In this document: piece by piece, positions 54,573 through 62,668 of the stretch
How positions within the stretch are numbered: the first letter of the stretch is position 1
Layout of the letters: each line of letters starts with the position of its first letter
Source of the DNA: Achromobacter sp. Root83
GTDB taxonomy: Bacteria > Pseudomonadota > Gammaproteobacteria > Burkholderiales > Burkholderiaceae_B
Direction: 5' to 3'
Length of the DNA: 64,000 nucleotides
Assembly: GCF_001428845.1 (NCBI RefSeq)
Contig: NZ_LMIU01000001.1
Span: 620,984-684,983 of the forward strand
Program-made: the position numbers and the translations under genes
Notes under the pieces: generated by a model
Database searches by the model: none
The model's input: the letters and a program-made list of their open reading frames with translations, nothing else
What the model was told of the DNA's origin: nothing

Positions 54573-55151
54573 TCACTCCTTGCTTGATTTATCACCGCGT
54601 TTTTTTGCCAACTCTGCCGCCATGATGGCGCCGAACAGCTGATTGAACATGGATTTAATGGGTAGGATGGCATCTCGCTCCAAGGTCACCTCGCCCCGTG
54701 CTTGCCGGTCAGCTTCCGCCCCAAAATCCACATTACAGTCCATCGAGAGATCTGGACCCATTTCACCGACAGCCTGGATCTGAGCCGCAGTCAGGGGCTT
54801 GTCAATAGAGGTGCACCGCTTGTTCAGGAGTACAAGGTACGCGAGGTTGGTGGTCGCCAGATCGATTTGTTCGATCGTAATCTTATTTTTGTATATTCCC
54901 TCGGCTCTTACTTTTAACGCAGTCAGGTCGACGCTCGCGCTCTCGTAGAATTTCTGATTATTCTTGAATTTTAGGCCTTCCTCTCCTGAGTTTTGAAGGG
55001 ATACCAAATGACTGTCGAACTTTCTCTGCAGTGCTTGGGCGTCTCTGTCCGTGGCTTCGTCATAGTTTGAAATCAGTTGAACCGATGAGCACCCGCTTAC
55101 CAATAAGACAAGAGCAGCCGGAAAGCAATAATTTTTATAAATGGCTCGCAT
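54573..55151 (-). CDS. Lipoprotein of unknown function
   Basis: 192 residues. Signal peptide with lipobox LLVSGC (Cys21), so it is probably a membrane-anchored lipoprotein. The mature chain is helical, with repeated charged stretches (DEATDRDAQALQRKFDSHLV) and two further cysteines. It ends in a basic tail. It precedes the 110-residue gene with a 3-base gap. Not recognised; the pair is a distinctive two-gene unit within the AT-richer island. Confidence 0.7.
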   Translation of the reverse strand: MRAIYKNYCFPAALVLLVSGCSSVQLISNYDEATDRDAQALQRKFDSHLVSLQNSGEEGLKFKNNQKFYESASVDLTALKVRAEGIYKNKITIEQIDLATTNLAYLVLLNKRCTSIDKPLTAAQIQAVGEMGPDLSMDCNVDFGAEADRQARGEVTLERDAILPIKSMFNQLFGAIMAAELAKKRGDKSSKE

Positions 55152-55775
55152 GGGAGCACCTTTCTTCGGCAGGTATTAGAAATTCAGGATAGGCGTTACG
55201 CGCAACTATCACCGTTGCGCCAAACCGCGCCAATCCGGGGAAACTCTGTCGGCCATTTGGAAGTGTTGAGATGAGGGCTGCTCATCCTTTAGTGGTGGGC
55301 CGCACAAGCGGGATAAACGATTTATCCCGAATAGCCGGTCCGATCAATCATCTAGAACGTTGAATGGGTATATGCGACCTAATTCAGGTGCCGAGCGCGG
55401 AATTGTTGGGGGCGGTTGTGGTACGAAGGAGTGTGGATGGCACTTCACTCTGTCTGTCTGTCCGGCCGGTGGGTGGCAGGAAACCAAAGGGGCCGAGTTG
55501 GTCCGACCCCTGGGGGTGCTAGCGCGCATGCTCAGGTCTGCAAATTGATAAGGATCCTGTCGTGCTGTCGTACGGAGCGCGCACCTGAACTGGCCATGGT
55601 GAATGAGCAATCGTCCGAAAAGAGCCCCGGCCATGGCATACGCCATTGAGGTTGCCAGCAAAATAGCAGGGAGCCTTGTGTCCTTTCATAAGCTAGCTCC
55701 GCAGATCCGGAATTCGGACTGGAAATTTTTGCGAGGTTAAGCCACACACCATATTCTTCCAGCCCGAAAACCGGA
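55152..55775. other. 624-bp interval without a supported gene
   Basis: Open frames here lack protein character. It contains the perfect palindrome CGGGATAAA-CGA-TTTATCCCG at 55309-55329 and a short CTGT run at 55449-55460. The right end overlaps the downstream side of the frameshifted small gene. Confidence 0.5.
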
Positions 55776-56017
55776 CTAGTCGGCGACCCCCGCCGCCAGG
55801 GCCATCTGCTTGCGCTGCAGGGCATTGCGTAGCGCGCCAGCCGCGGGCTGAATGAGTGCATCGTTCAGCCCCCCTGTTCCGCGGTCGCCATCGCGCCAAT
55901 CAGGCCCCAAGCGAGCCCGGCTCCTATTCCCGCCTGCACACTGTTTCCTGCGGTGTTCTGTGAAATCCCCAAAGACACAGATATGTCCTGAATCGCTACG
56001 TCCACCTGTTTCTGCAC
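55776..56017 (-). pseudogene. Frameshifted small glycine-rich protein gene
   Basis: From GTG 56017 the frame reads VQKQVDVAIQDISVSLGISQ and continues to AMATAEQGG, then stops. Adding one G to the run of six G (minus strand; six C at 55869-55874) restores a frame continuing LNDALIQPAAGALRNALQRK to a TAG at 55776, giving about 80 residues. The start directly follows the TAA of the gene at 56018. Homopolymer frameshift, phase variation or sequencing error are all possible. Hydrophobic glycine-rich centre; family not recognised. Confidence 0.6.
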
Positions 56018-56434
56018 TTAGACTTCAGAGGCGTCTGGGTTGTCCAGCTGAATAATTCTCTCCGAGCCCGTTACTACCAGCACCTTGCCCGGCATGGCAG
56101 CGTCCTTGGGCAGGTAGACTGCGCAATCGGCCACTATGACGAAATTTCGCGAGCTGTCTGGCGCAAAAGGTCCAGGCTTCAGAATTCGCTGGCTATAGCA
56201 GCGCGACGGTCCCTCATAGAACGTGCCGTGCGCATCTTGCCCCAGCGGACGATATTTACCAGCAGAAAGTCGCGAAAGCCAAAGATGCGTATATGGGAAC
56301 GCCTCATCCAGTTGCAATGCTGCAATTTCCTTGCCCGCCGGCGTCTGGGAAGTAATTTGCGTTCGGCAACCGCCCCGGCCAAGCCCTAATCCAACCATGG
56401 GCAGCAGGCTTATCAGTCTGTTCAACGTACTCAC
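56018..56434 (-). CDS. Putative secreted protein of unknown function
   Basis: 138 residues from GTG 56434 (AGAGGA upstream). An N-terminal hydrophobic leader MSTLNRLISLLPMVGLGLGR is followed by GGC; the lipobox is poor, so lipoprotein status is uncertain. The mature part contains TPAGKEIAALQLDEAFPYTH and AVYLPKDAAMPGKVLVVTGS, with paired cysteines. Its TAA stop is followed at once and in the same frame by the GTG of the frameshifted gene at 56017. Not recognised. Confidence 0.65.
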   Translation of the reverse strand: MSTLNRLISLLPMVGLGLGRGGCRTQITSQTPAGKEIAALQLDEAFPYTHLWLSRLSAGKYRPLGQDAHGTFYEGPSRCYSQRILKPGPFAPDSSRNFVIVADCAVYLPKDAAMPGKVLVVTGSERIIQLDNPDASEV

Positions 56435-56590
56435 GGGGTTTTCCTCTTATCTTTCCGCGTTGAAACTTGAAAGTGCTTCAGGTCATAATTGCAGGGGGGG
56501 GCGTGGCCATTGGAGGTTCGCAATCCCCAATTTTGGGTATGTTCTATTTGCGGGCTGAGCCTACAGTGAAATAACTGTCCAGCGGAGCAG

Positions 56591-58063
56591 ATGATGCAAC
56601 ATGGTCAACCCAGCGATGACGTTTTGGATCAACGAATAGAGAAACGGCTTCTTTCGTTCCGGGATAGCCTAGAGCTTCAACTCGGGAAGGCAATGGAGGT
56701 AAAGCTGAAGGGCCACTTTGATGCTGGCGTCAAAATCTTAGGTTGGACATTTGGCCTAGTAGCGTTGGTATTTACGTTGTTCGGGATAAAAACTGCCATT
56801 GATCTGCGTGAAGCGGCGAGGACTACAGCTATAGACGAAGTTAAGAAAAAGCTTGCCGTAGATGATTCAACCTCGGAGTTTCGCAGGGATGTCGATCGAG
56901 TCATCGCTCGTGGTCTCATTAGCTCCTACTTTCTAGAAATGTCTAGAAGCAAGGAGAATCCTTTCGCTCTTGATCTCTCTATTTCCGATACGGATCTGCG
57001 CAGGTTGATTGATCTGGTGAAAGACAGTCGCTCCGAAGATCGGGATTTTCGAGACGCGGTGGACATACTTACTAGGTCGACGCAGATCAAAGAAGGAAAT
57101 TCCGTTAGTCGCCTTTTGCTAGCGCTGGGGACTGCCGCAGATGAGGAATTTCGATGGATTCGTGGCCAGCCGGACAAGAGAGCAACGGTTTTCGAACTTT
57201 TTTTGGACGGGAGGCTCGTGCAAACAGCGCGGTCCCTTGTGGGGGATGACAAAACCGACAAGCGACTACTGATTGCTGCCACTCGATACCTTGCTAAGAT
57301 GAAAGATGCCGAATCAGCGAAATCGCTAGAAAAAATTGCAGTTCGTAGTGACGAAGACATTGCTCACGAGGCAAAGCATGCCCTCGCTCGAATTATGCCC
57401 GAGTCGGCGGTGGTATCAGCGGCGCTCAAAATTGCACAAGATGCATCCGACGAAGCGATTGTATCTGCGTTACGTCTTGCTATTAGCGTTGCGCGGCCAG
57501 ATCGTCTATTTTTTACGACCGATCCGAAAATGGCCACCCGGAATAAACTAGCGGCAGCGGTTTTGTCTGAAGTGATGGCGCGAGGTTACGTTTTGCGGCT
57601 TTCCAGAGTAATATCGACTAACAAGATGGGGCTGGCAATATCTAATCCCCAAAACATGTCGAGACTTTATTTTCTGCCGTCGCGGTTAATAAACGGGCCC
57701 GAATCAGAATTGTTCGGAAAAATTATACGGGACTCCAAAGATGCGAAAGCTGTAGTCGGAATGCTGCGATCTCTTTGTCTTGAGGATGATGACCGCTGCC
57801 ACGGCGTAGTTCACGTTTCCCTCGAAAAAGAAGCCCTAATAGAGTTGAGTTCTGGTTTCACTCTTTCGGCTGCGGACGCACCCGCAGGGGTCTATCTGCG
57901 TCCTCGGTCTCCTGAGAAAAATGCTGACATTATTGCATCGTGGACCGATCAGGATAGTAATCGAAAGAGTTTGGTATTTAGTAAGTTAATAAATTCCAAC
58001 GATATGCAATTTGAAATCAGGTCTGCCCGCGCATTAAGTGAGGATTTGGCCGAGAGTGAATGA
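56591..58063 (+). CDS. Membrane-anchored helical-repeat protein of unknown function
   Basis: 490 residues. An N-terminal charged coil (RIEKRLLSFRDSLELQLGKA) is followed by a single transmembrane helix at about 49-65 (ILGWTFGLVALVFTLFGIKT). A long alpha-helical region then includes ARYLAKM/AKHALARIMPESAVVS-type HEAT-like helices. No catalytic motif recognised. AT-rich codon choice differs strongly from the surrounding genes, indicating recent transfer. It is alone, opposite in strand to its neighbours. A defence or stress role is conceivable for such isolated island genes but nothing in the sequence shows it. Confidence 0.72.
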   Translation: MMQHGQPSDDVLDQRIEKRLLSFRDSLELQLGKAMEVKLKGHFDAGVKILGWTFGLVALVFTLFGIKTAIDLREAARTTAIDEVKKKLAVDDSTSEFRRDVDRVIARGLISSYFLEMSRSKENPFALDLSISDTDLRRLIDLVKDSRSEDRDFRDAVDILTRSTQIKEGNSVSRLLLALGTAADEEFRWIRGQPDKRATVFELFLDGRLVQTARSLVGDDKTDKRLLIAATRYLAKMKDAESAKSLEKIAVRSDEDIAHEAKHALARIMPESAVVSAALKIAQDASDEAIVSALRLAISVARPDRLFFTTDPKMATRNKLAAAVLSEVMARGYVLRLSRVISTNKMGLAISNPQNMSRLYFLPSRLINGPESELFGKIIRDSKDAKAVVGMLRSLCLEDDDRCHGVVHVSLEKEALIELSSGFTLSAADAPAGVYLRPRSPEKNADIIASWTDQDSNRKSLVFSKLINSNDMQFEIRSARALSEDLAESE

Positions 58064-58289
58064 GGGCGTTGACCTCCCTGCCAGTGCTCCAGCGCGGTAA
58101 ACGGCTGGTTATCGAGCTTTCGAAAGCGCGACTCCGATCATCGCCATGTTTTAATGTAGCAGAGCAAATACCCGGGTGTTCAGAGGTCCGGGTTGCGGTT
58201 GCGTGGGCTAGCGCCCGAGAACGTCAAGCTCAAACGCATTGGGCCGCGTTTCCGGAAACGTAATCGGTTGCTTGGAATTGGTGCTAGCT

Positions 58290-58586
58290 AATCCCGTATC
58301 ACGCCGACACCCCGGGAAAACAGTGCGTCCTACTGCCTGCAGATAGACACCGTACTCCTTGGGTCTCCTCACACTGACCCCCGCGCCTAGTGTGGCCAGG
58401 GTTTTTTCCACCTTGTCGTCATCCTCTACCACCACCTTGCGCGCAGCTTGGTAAAGCGCATGTCCTTGGGCACCCTCAGGCCGTAGATCGTAGGACTGCC
58501 CACTAGACGCGCGGGGGTTTATCGCTGAATACGGCGACCGGCCTCAGGCCGCCGACGCGTCGATATGCGCCTGGGCGGGATCCTCC
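58290..58586 (-). pseudogene. Decayed Bug/TctC gene, C-terminal part
   Basis: Nucleotides align with 61670-62015 of the intact Bug gene at 61666-62631 in the same orientation. The protein trace VEKTLATLGAGVSVRRPKEY parallels VEKTLATLGAEVSVMDPKEY. Two internal deletions (about 18 and 46 bases) and many substitutions disrupt it, and the N-terminal two thirds are missing. It marks the right edge of the AT-richer segment. The flanking stretches 58064-58289 and 58587-58735 show no gene; CGTTTCCGGAAACG at 58247-58260 is a perfect dyad. Confidence 0.8.
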
Positions 58587-58735
58587 GTGTACCTGATGAG
58601 TATCCAGCATGGACATGATTCGATTTGCATGTGAGGCAAACGGGGCGGCATTCGAGACAGGTATTATCGATTGCATCGAGTTAATGGTGTCAGACTGCAA
58701 TCCGGTCGCGCGACATTGCAGTCCGACAGCAAAAT

Positions 58736-59161
58736 TCAGGTGCGCTTTCTTGCTGTGCCGCCCGGAGCCGCATCGCGCTGCGCGATGTGCAAGAGTTTTT
58801 GAAATCGCGGGCAATTCATGTGGCTGGGGGCGGAACAATCGGCCACGTGCCGCAGCGTATCCCTTAGCGCCGACAAGCGGTGTATCTGTTGATCCAGCGC
58901 ATCCGCCCGTTCGTGCAAGGTAGGGCGCGGCAGGTTTGGCAAGCCATCCTGGCCGAACATCCCCTTGATCTCCATCAGCGAAAATCCCGCCGCTTTTCCC
59001 AGGGCAATCAGCGTGAGCTGAGTCAGCGTTTCCTCGCTGTACTGACGGCGCAGGCCGCGTCTGGCACGCGATTCGATCAGCCCGAGCTCTTCGTAGTAGC
59101 GCAGGGCAGAGGCCGGCACGCCGCTGCGTTGGGACAGCACCCCAATATCGAGAAGATTCAT
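58736..59161 (-). CDS. MerR-family transcriptional regulator
   Basis: 141 residues from ATG 59161 (the open frame extends 14 codons upstream through its own promoter and is rejected). MerR winged HTH: MNLLDIGVLSQRSGVPASAL then RYYEELGLIESRARRGLRRQ. A dimerisation helix and a cysteine-containing tail follow (CSAPSHMNCPRF), which could bind metal or respond to redox. It is divergent from the MFS exporter, whose promoter has the 19-bp spacer that MerR activators need. Likely an inducible activator of that exporter. Confidence 0.9.
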   Translation of the reverse strand: MNLLDIGVLSQRSGVPASALRYYEELGLIESRARRGLRRQYSEETLTQLTLIALGKAAGFSLMEIKGMFGQDGLPNLPRPTLHERADALDQQIHRLSALRDTLRHVADCSAPSHMNCPRFQKLLHIAQRDAAPGGTARKRT

Positions 59162-59163
59162 GC

Positions 59164-59194
59164 TTGACCTCAAGTCAACTTGAAGTTGCATAGT
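59164..59194 (+). promoter_or_regulatory. MerR-type promoter with 19-bp spacer
   Basis: TTGACC (59164-59169) and CATAGT (59189-59194) are separated by 19 bases holding the dyad CTCAAG-TCAA-CTTGAA. Over-long spacers with an internal inverted repeat are the hallmark of MerR-activated promoters. It drives the MFS gene at 59228. Confidence 0.7.
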
Positions 59195-59227
59195 AGTTGC
59201 CATTCGATATTCCGGAAAGAAGTTCCC

Positions 59228-60637
59228 ATGTCAGACACCTCCAGCGGAAAGACGGCGGCCGTCAAGATGACGGCGCTTGCAGGCGCGACGTTATTGGCGT
59301 CGCTAGGCATCAGTATCGTGACGGTAGCGTTGCCCGCCTTGGCGCGGGCGTTCAACGCGCCGGTTTCAAGCGTGCAGTGGGTGGTGCTGGCCTATCTGGT
59401 GTCGGTCACGGTCACCATCACCTTGGCCGGCAAGCTCGGCGACCTCATCGGCCACCGCCGGGTGCTGATGGCCGGCCTGATGTGTTTCGCCCTGGCGTCG
59501 CTGCTTTGCGCCGCGGCGCCAACGCTGGGCGTGCTGATCGCAGGCCGCGCGATTCAGGGAGTGGGCGGCGCAATTCTCTTGGCCTTGCCGCTCTCGATTG
59601 CGCGCGAGGTCGTCCCCAAAGAACGGATGGGGTCGGCGATGGGCCTGTTCGGAACGGTGTCGGCCATCGGAACTGCACTGGGTCCTTCACTGGGCGGCGT
59701 ACTGATCGGAGACCTTGGCTGGCGGGCAGCGTTCGTCCTGCTGGCGGGCTTGGGCGTCTGCACTTGGGTACTCGCCGCCCGGACTATTCCACCAGCGGCC
59801 TCGCGGCCCACTGCCTCGGCCAAATCGCTGGACTGGATCGGTGCGGCCGTGCTGGCCACGACGCTGGTGCTCTATGCGCTTGCGACCCTGGGCGGCAAGA
59901 CCGGTATGGCGATCGATTCGCGTCTATTGCTGGGGTTGGCCTTGGTGGCGCTTGGCATCTTCATCTTCGTTGAATCGCGCGCCGCCTCTCCGCTTCTGCC
60001 TATGGCGCTCCTGCGCAACCCGATGACCCGTGTTTCGCTGGCCATGAACCTTCTGGTGTCCACGGCCATGATGTCCACGCTAGTGGTCGGCCCGTTCTTC
60101 CTGGCGTTCGGCCTGGGCTTGAGTGAAGCCGCGACCGGACTGGTCATGGCGATGGGGCCGCTTACGGCCGCCTTCTCGGGCATTCCGGCGGGGCGCATGA
60201 CAGACCGCTTTGGCGCACGCAGGACGTTGCTCTTCGGCTTGGTGCAGACCACCATTGGCTTGGTTTGCCTGGCCGTCGCGCCCAGGTTCCTGGGGGTTGC
60301 CGGCTATGTCGTGGCCCTGATGATTCTTACGCCGGGTTTCCAGCTTTTCCTTGCCGCGAACAACACCGCCGTCATGCTGGGGGCGGTGGATGCGCAGCGT
60401 GGCATGCTGTCGGGGCTGCTTGGGCTATCCCGGAACCTGGGCTTCATGACAGGCGCATCCGTCATGTCCGGGTTGTTCGCAACAGCCATAGGTTCCCAGG
60501 GAATAGCGGGTGCAACGCCGGATGACGTGGCGAAGGCGTTCACCATGACGTTCATGGTCGCGGTAGGGCTTGGCGTGATTGCCCTGGTTCTGTCGTTATG
60601 CGGACTCGCCAAGCAAAGCGGCCCTCAGCCTTCGTGA
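59228..60637 (+). CDS. MFS multidrug exporter, DHA2-type (EmrB/QacA-like)
   Basis: 469 residues from ATG 59228, preceded by GGAAAGAAG. About 14 hydrophobic segments as in DHA2 drug:H+ antiporters. The N-terminal motif (VTVALPALARAFNAPVSSVQ) and motif A (GKLGDLIGHRRVL) are present, as is motif C-like GTALGPSLGGVLIGDLGWR. Inner-membrane efflux pump; substrate unknown. It is controlled most likely by the divergent MerR gene. No membrane-fusion protein is nearby, so it acts alone or exports to the periplasm. Confidence 0.92.
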   Translation: MSDTSSGKTAAVKMTALAGATLLASLGISIVTVALPALARAFNAPVSSVQWVVLAYLVSVTVTITLAGKLGDLIGHRRVLMAGLMCFALASLLCAAAPTLGVLIAGRAIQGVGGAILLALPLSIAREVVPKERMGSAMGLFGTVSAIGTALGPSLGGVLIGDLGWRAAFVLLAGLGVCTWVLAARTIPPAASRPTASAKSLDWIGAAVLATTLVLYALATLGGKTGMAIDSRLLLGLALVALGIFIFVESRAASPLLPMALLRNPMTRVSLAMNLLVSTAMMSTLVVGPFFLAFGLGLSEAATGLVMAMGPLTAAFSGIPAGRMTDRFGARRTLLFGLVQTTIGLVCLAVAPRFLGVAGYVVALMILTPGFQLFLAANNTAVMLGAVDAQRGMLSGLLGLSRNLGFMTGASVMSGLFATAIGSQGIAGATPDDVAKAFTMTFMVAVGLGVIALVLSLCGLAKQSGPQPS

Positions 60638-60758
60638 GTGGAGGGCGGTCGTGGAGTTGCGCGAGCTTCGCTGCGTCTCGCGGCAACATTGTTTGCGTAC
60701 GCGCATGGGCGCACTGCTTGAACCCACCGGCTTGGCGGACCGTGCAGTGATGAAACGT

Positions 60759-61625
60759 CTATGGAACGATGACGATCGAACCCGCGCTCTTGCGGCTTTC
60801 CGCCAGTGTGTGGGCATCGGCAACGTCCTCCAAGGCGACCCTGGCCGCGATCTATGCCTTGAAATACCCGCGTTGCATGGCTTCGAACACTTCCGCCGCG
60901 TTCTCGCGAAACGTTACCGGATCGGCATTGTGGGGAAAGACAGACGGCCGCGTCAGAAAAAGACATCCCTTCTTGTTCAGGAGTTCGGGATCGATGGAGG
61001 GAGCCGGCCCTGACGCGGCGCCGTACAAAACGACCATGCCGAATTTGGCTGTGCAGTCCAGGGATCCAAGAAAGGTGTTCTTACCAACGGAGTCATAGAC
61101 CACGTCAGCCTTTCTGCCATCGCTTGCGTTGATGACCTGGTCGATCCAATCTTCCTCGCTGTAATTCACAGCGTGGTCACAGCCCGCATTGATGGCGATT
61201 CGGCATTTTTCAGGCGAGCCGGCCGTGCCGATCACGGTGGCTCCCAATGCCTTGGTCCAACCGCTCAGGATCCGCCCGACGCCGCCCGCAGCCGCGTGGA
61301 CGACGACGATGTTCCCCTTCTTGACCGGAAAGGTCTTGCGAACCAGATACTGCGCGGTCATGGCCTTGAAAAAAACGGCAACGGGAGTTTCGTCGTCTAT
61401 CCCCTCGGGAATGCGTGCAAGCTTTTCGGCCGGAACGTTACGCCGGCTTGTATATGCGCCAACGCCGGCATTCATGTAGACCACATGATCGCCGACGCGG
61501 AAATCGGTAACGCCCGGACCAATCATTTCGACAATCCCCGCGGCTTCGTGACCCAAGCCGGTGGGCAAGGGAAGAGGGTACTTGCGGCCCGCTGCCAAAC
61601 TTGCGTGGACAGCAGGCGCCTTCAT
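60759..61625 (-). pseudogene. Broken quinone oxidoreductase (MDR family) gene
   Basis: The open part (60852-61625) encodes LPTGLGHEAAGIVEMIGPGV, VVHAAAGGVGRILSGWTKAL and EEDWIDQVINASDGRKADVV, all typical of Qor-type reductases. After GYFKA an in-frame TAG (60852-60854) interrupts it. Beyond this the same frame continues ALEDVADAHTLAESRKSAGS up to a second stop at 60759, which is the normal Qor C-terminus. The first roughly 45 residues of the family are also missing or unrecognisable. It is thus 5'-truncated with a nonsense codon and probably inactive. Confidence 0.8.
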
Positions 61626-61665
61626 CCCGCGCTTGTGCGCTTCTGGTCCGGCAGGGAAGAGGGAG

Positions 61666-62631
61666 CTACTCCCGTATCAGGCCGACACCCCGGGAAAACA
61701 ATGCGCGCTGCTGCTGCAGATAAGCACCATATTCCTTGGGGTCCATTACACTGACCTCCGCCCCTAGCGTGGCCAGGGTTTTTTCCACCTCGGCGCCATG
61801 CTCGGCCACCACCTTGCGCGCGGCCTGGTAAAGCGCATCGATCACCTGCGGCGGTGTGTCCTTGGGCGCCATCAGGCCGTAGATGGTCGGGCTGCCGACG
61901 TCGTAGCCCAGCTCCCGCACGGTCGGCACGTCCGGGTAGGCGACCAGGCGCTTATCGCTGAATACGGCAAGCGGCCTCAACCCGCCGGCGTCGATATGCG
62001 CCTGGGCGGGACCCACCGCCGAGACCGCGATGTCGGTATGTCCGCCCAGTAACGCGGTTACCGCCGGGGTACTACCCTTGAACGGGATATGGCGCAGGGT
62101 AATCTTCGCTTCGGAAGCAAAGAGTTCTCCAAGAAGATGGCTGATGCCCATGGCGCCCGATGTGCCATACGCGATGGCGTCGGGGCGGGCCTTGGCATCG
62201 GCCACCACATCGGCCAGGGTCTTGTATCTGGACTTGGACGGTGCAACGATCATCATGCCGCCCAGCGAAATCCCGGCCACGGGTGCGAACGAATCGGTCG
62301 TGTAGGTGACCTCCTTATTGGCCAGCGGCACCACCACAAGCGAACCGGGAGAGCTTCCCACCAGCGTATATCCGTCTGGCGCCGCGCCGGCCGTGAACGC
62401 GGCGCCTATGCCGCCGCCCGCACCAGGCTTGTAGTTCATGACCAAAGGCTGGCCCATGTATTGCCCCATTTTCTCGGTGATGGGCCGCAGCATCCTGTCG
62501 GTGTCGCCCGGTGAAAAGGGAATGACCAGTTGAACCGGCCGGTCGGGATAGGGCTGCCCGGCGTAGGCCGTCGCACTCAGGGCCAAGCCCAGCGTGCACG
62601 ACGCCACGATGCCTCCGAAATACTTGCGCAT
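61666..62631 (-). CDS. Bug/TctC-family periplasmic substrate-binding protein
   Basis: 321 residues. Signal peptide MRKYFGGIVASCTLGLALSA then TAYAGQ; mature YPDRPVQLVIPFSPGDTD. The usual PGGxxD motif reads SPGDTD, a variant that lacks the second glycine and shortens the ligand-binding loop. Second lobe IAYGTSGAMGISHLLGELF. It lies 37 bases downstream of the CMD-like gene, probably in the same transcript as the SDR and CMD genes. A decayed relative of its 3' part is at 58290-58586. Confidence 0.9.
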   Translation of the reverse strand: MRKYFGGIVASCTLGLALSATAYAGQPYPDRPVQLVIPFSPGDTDRMLRPITEKMGQYMGQPLVMNYKPGAGGGIGAAFTAGAAPDGYTLVGSSPGSLVVVPLANKEVTYTTDSFAPVAGISLGGMMIVAPSKSRYKTLADVVADAKARPDAIAYGTSGAMGISHLLGELFASEAKITLRHIPFKGSTPAVTALLGGHTDIAVSAVGPAQAHIDAGGLRPLAVFSDKRLVAYPDVPTVRELGYDVGSPTIYGLMAPKDTPPQVIDALYQAARKVVAEHGAEVEKTLATLGAEVSVMDPKEYGAYLQQQRALFSRGVGLIRE

Positions 62632-62668
62632 TGTTGTCTCCCATTATCGTTATGACGGACTTTGCCGT

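Noticed and set aside
55360-55861. Several short open frames in the island gap
   Set aside because: Overlapping in different frames, no ribosome sites, unusual composition and no family pattern; one is an off-frame reading of the frameshifted gene.
58208-58435. A small intact gene
   Set aside because: The open frame is a remnant of a Bug gene whose intact relative is at 61666-62631; it lacks most of the protein and is interrupted by deletions.
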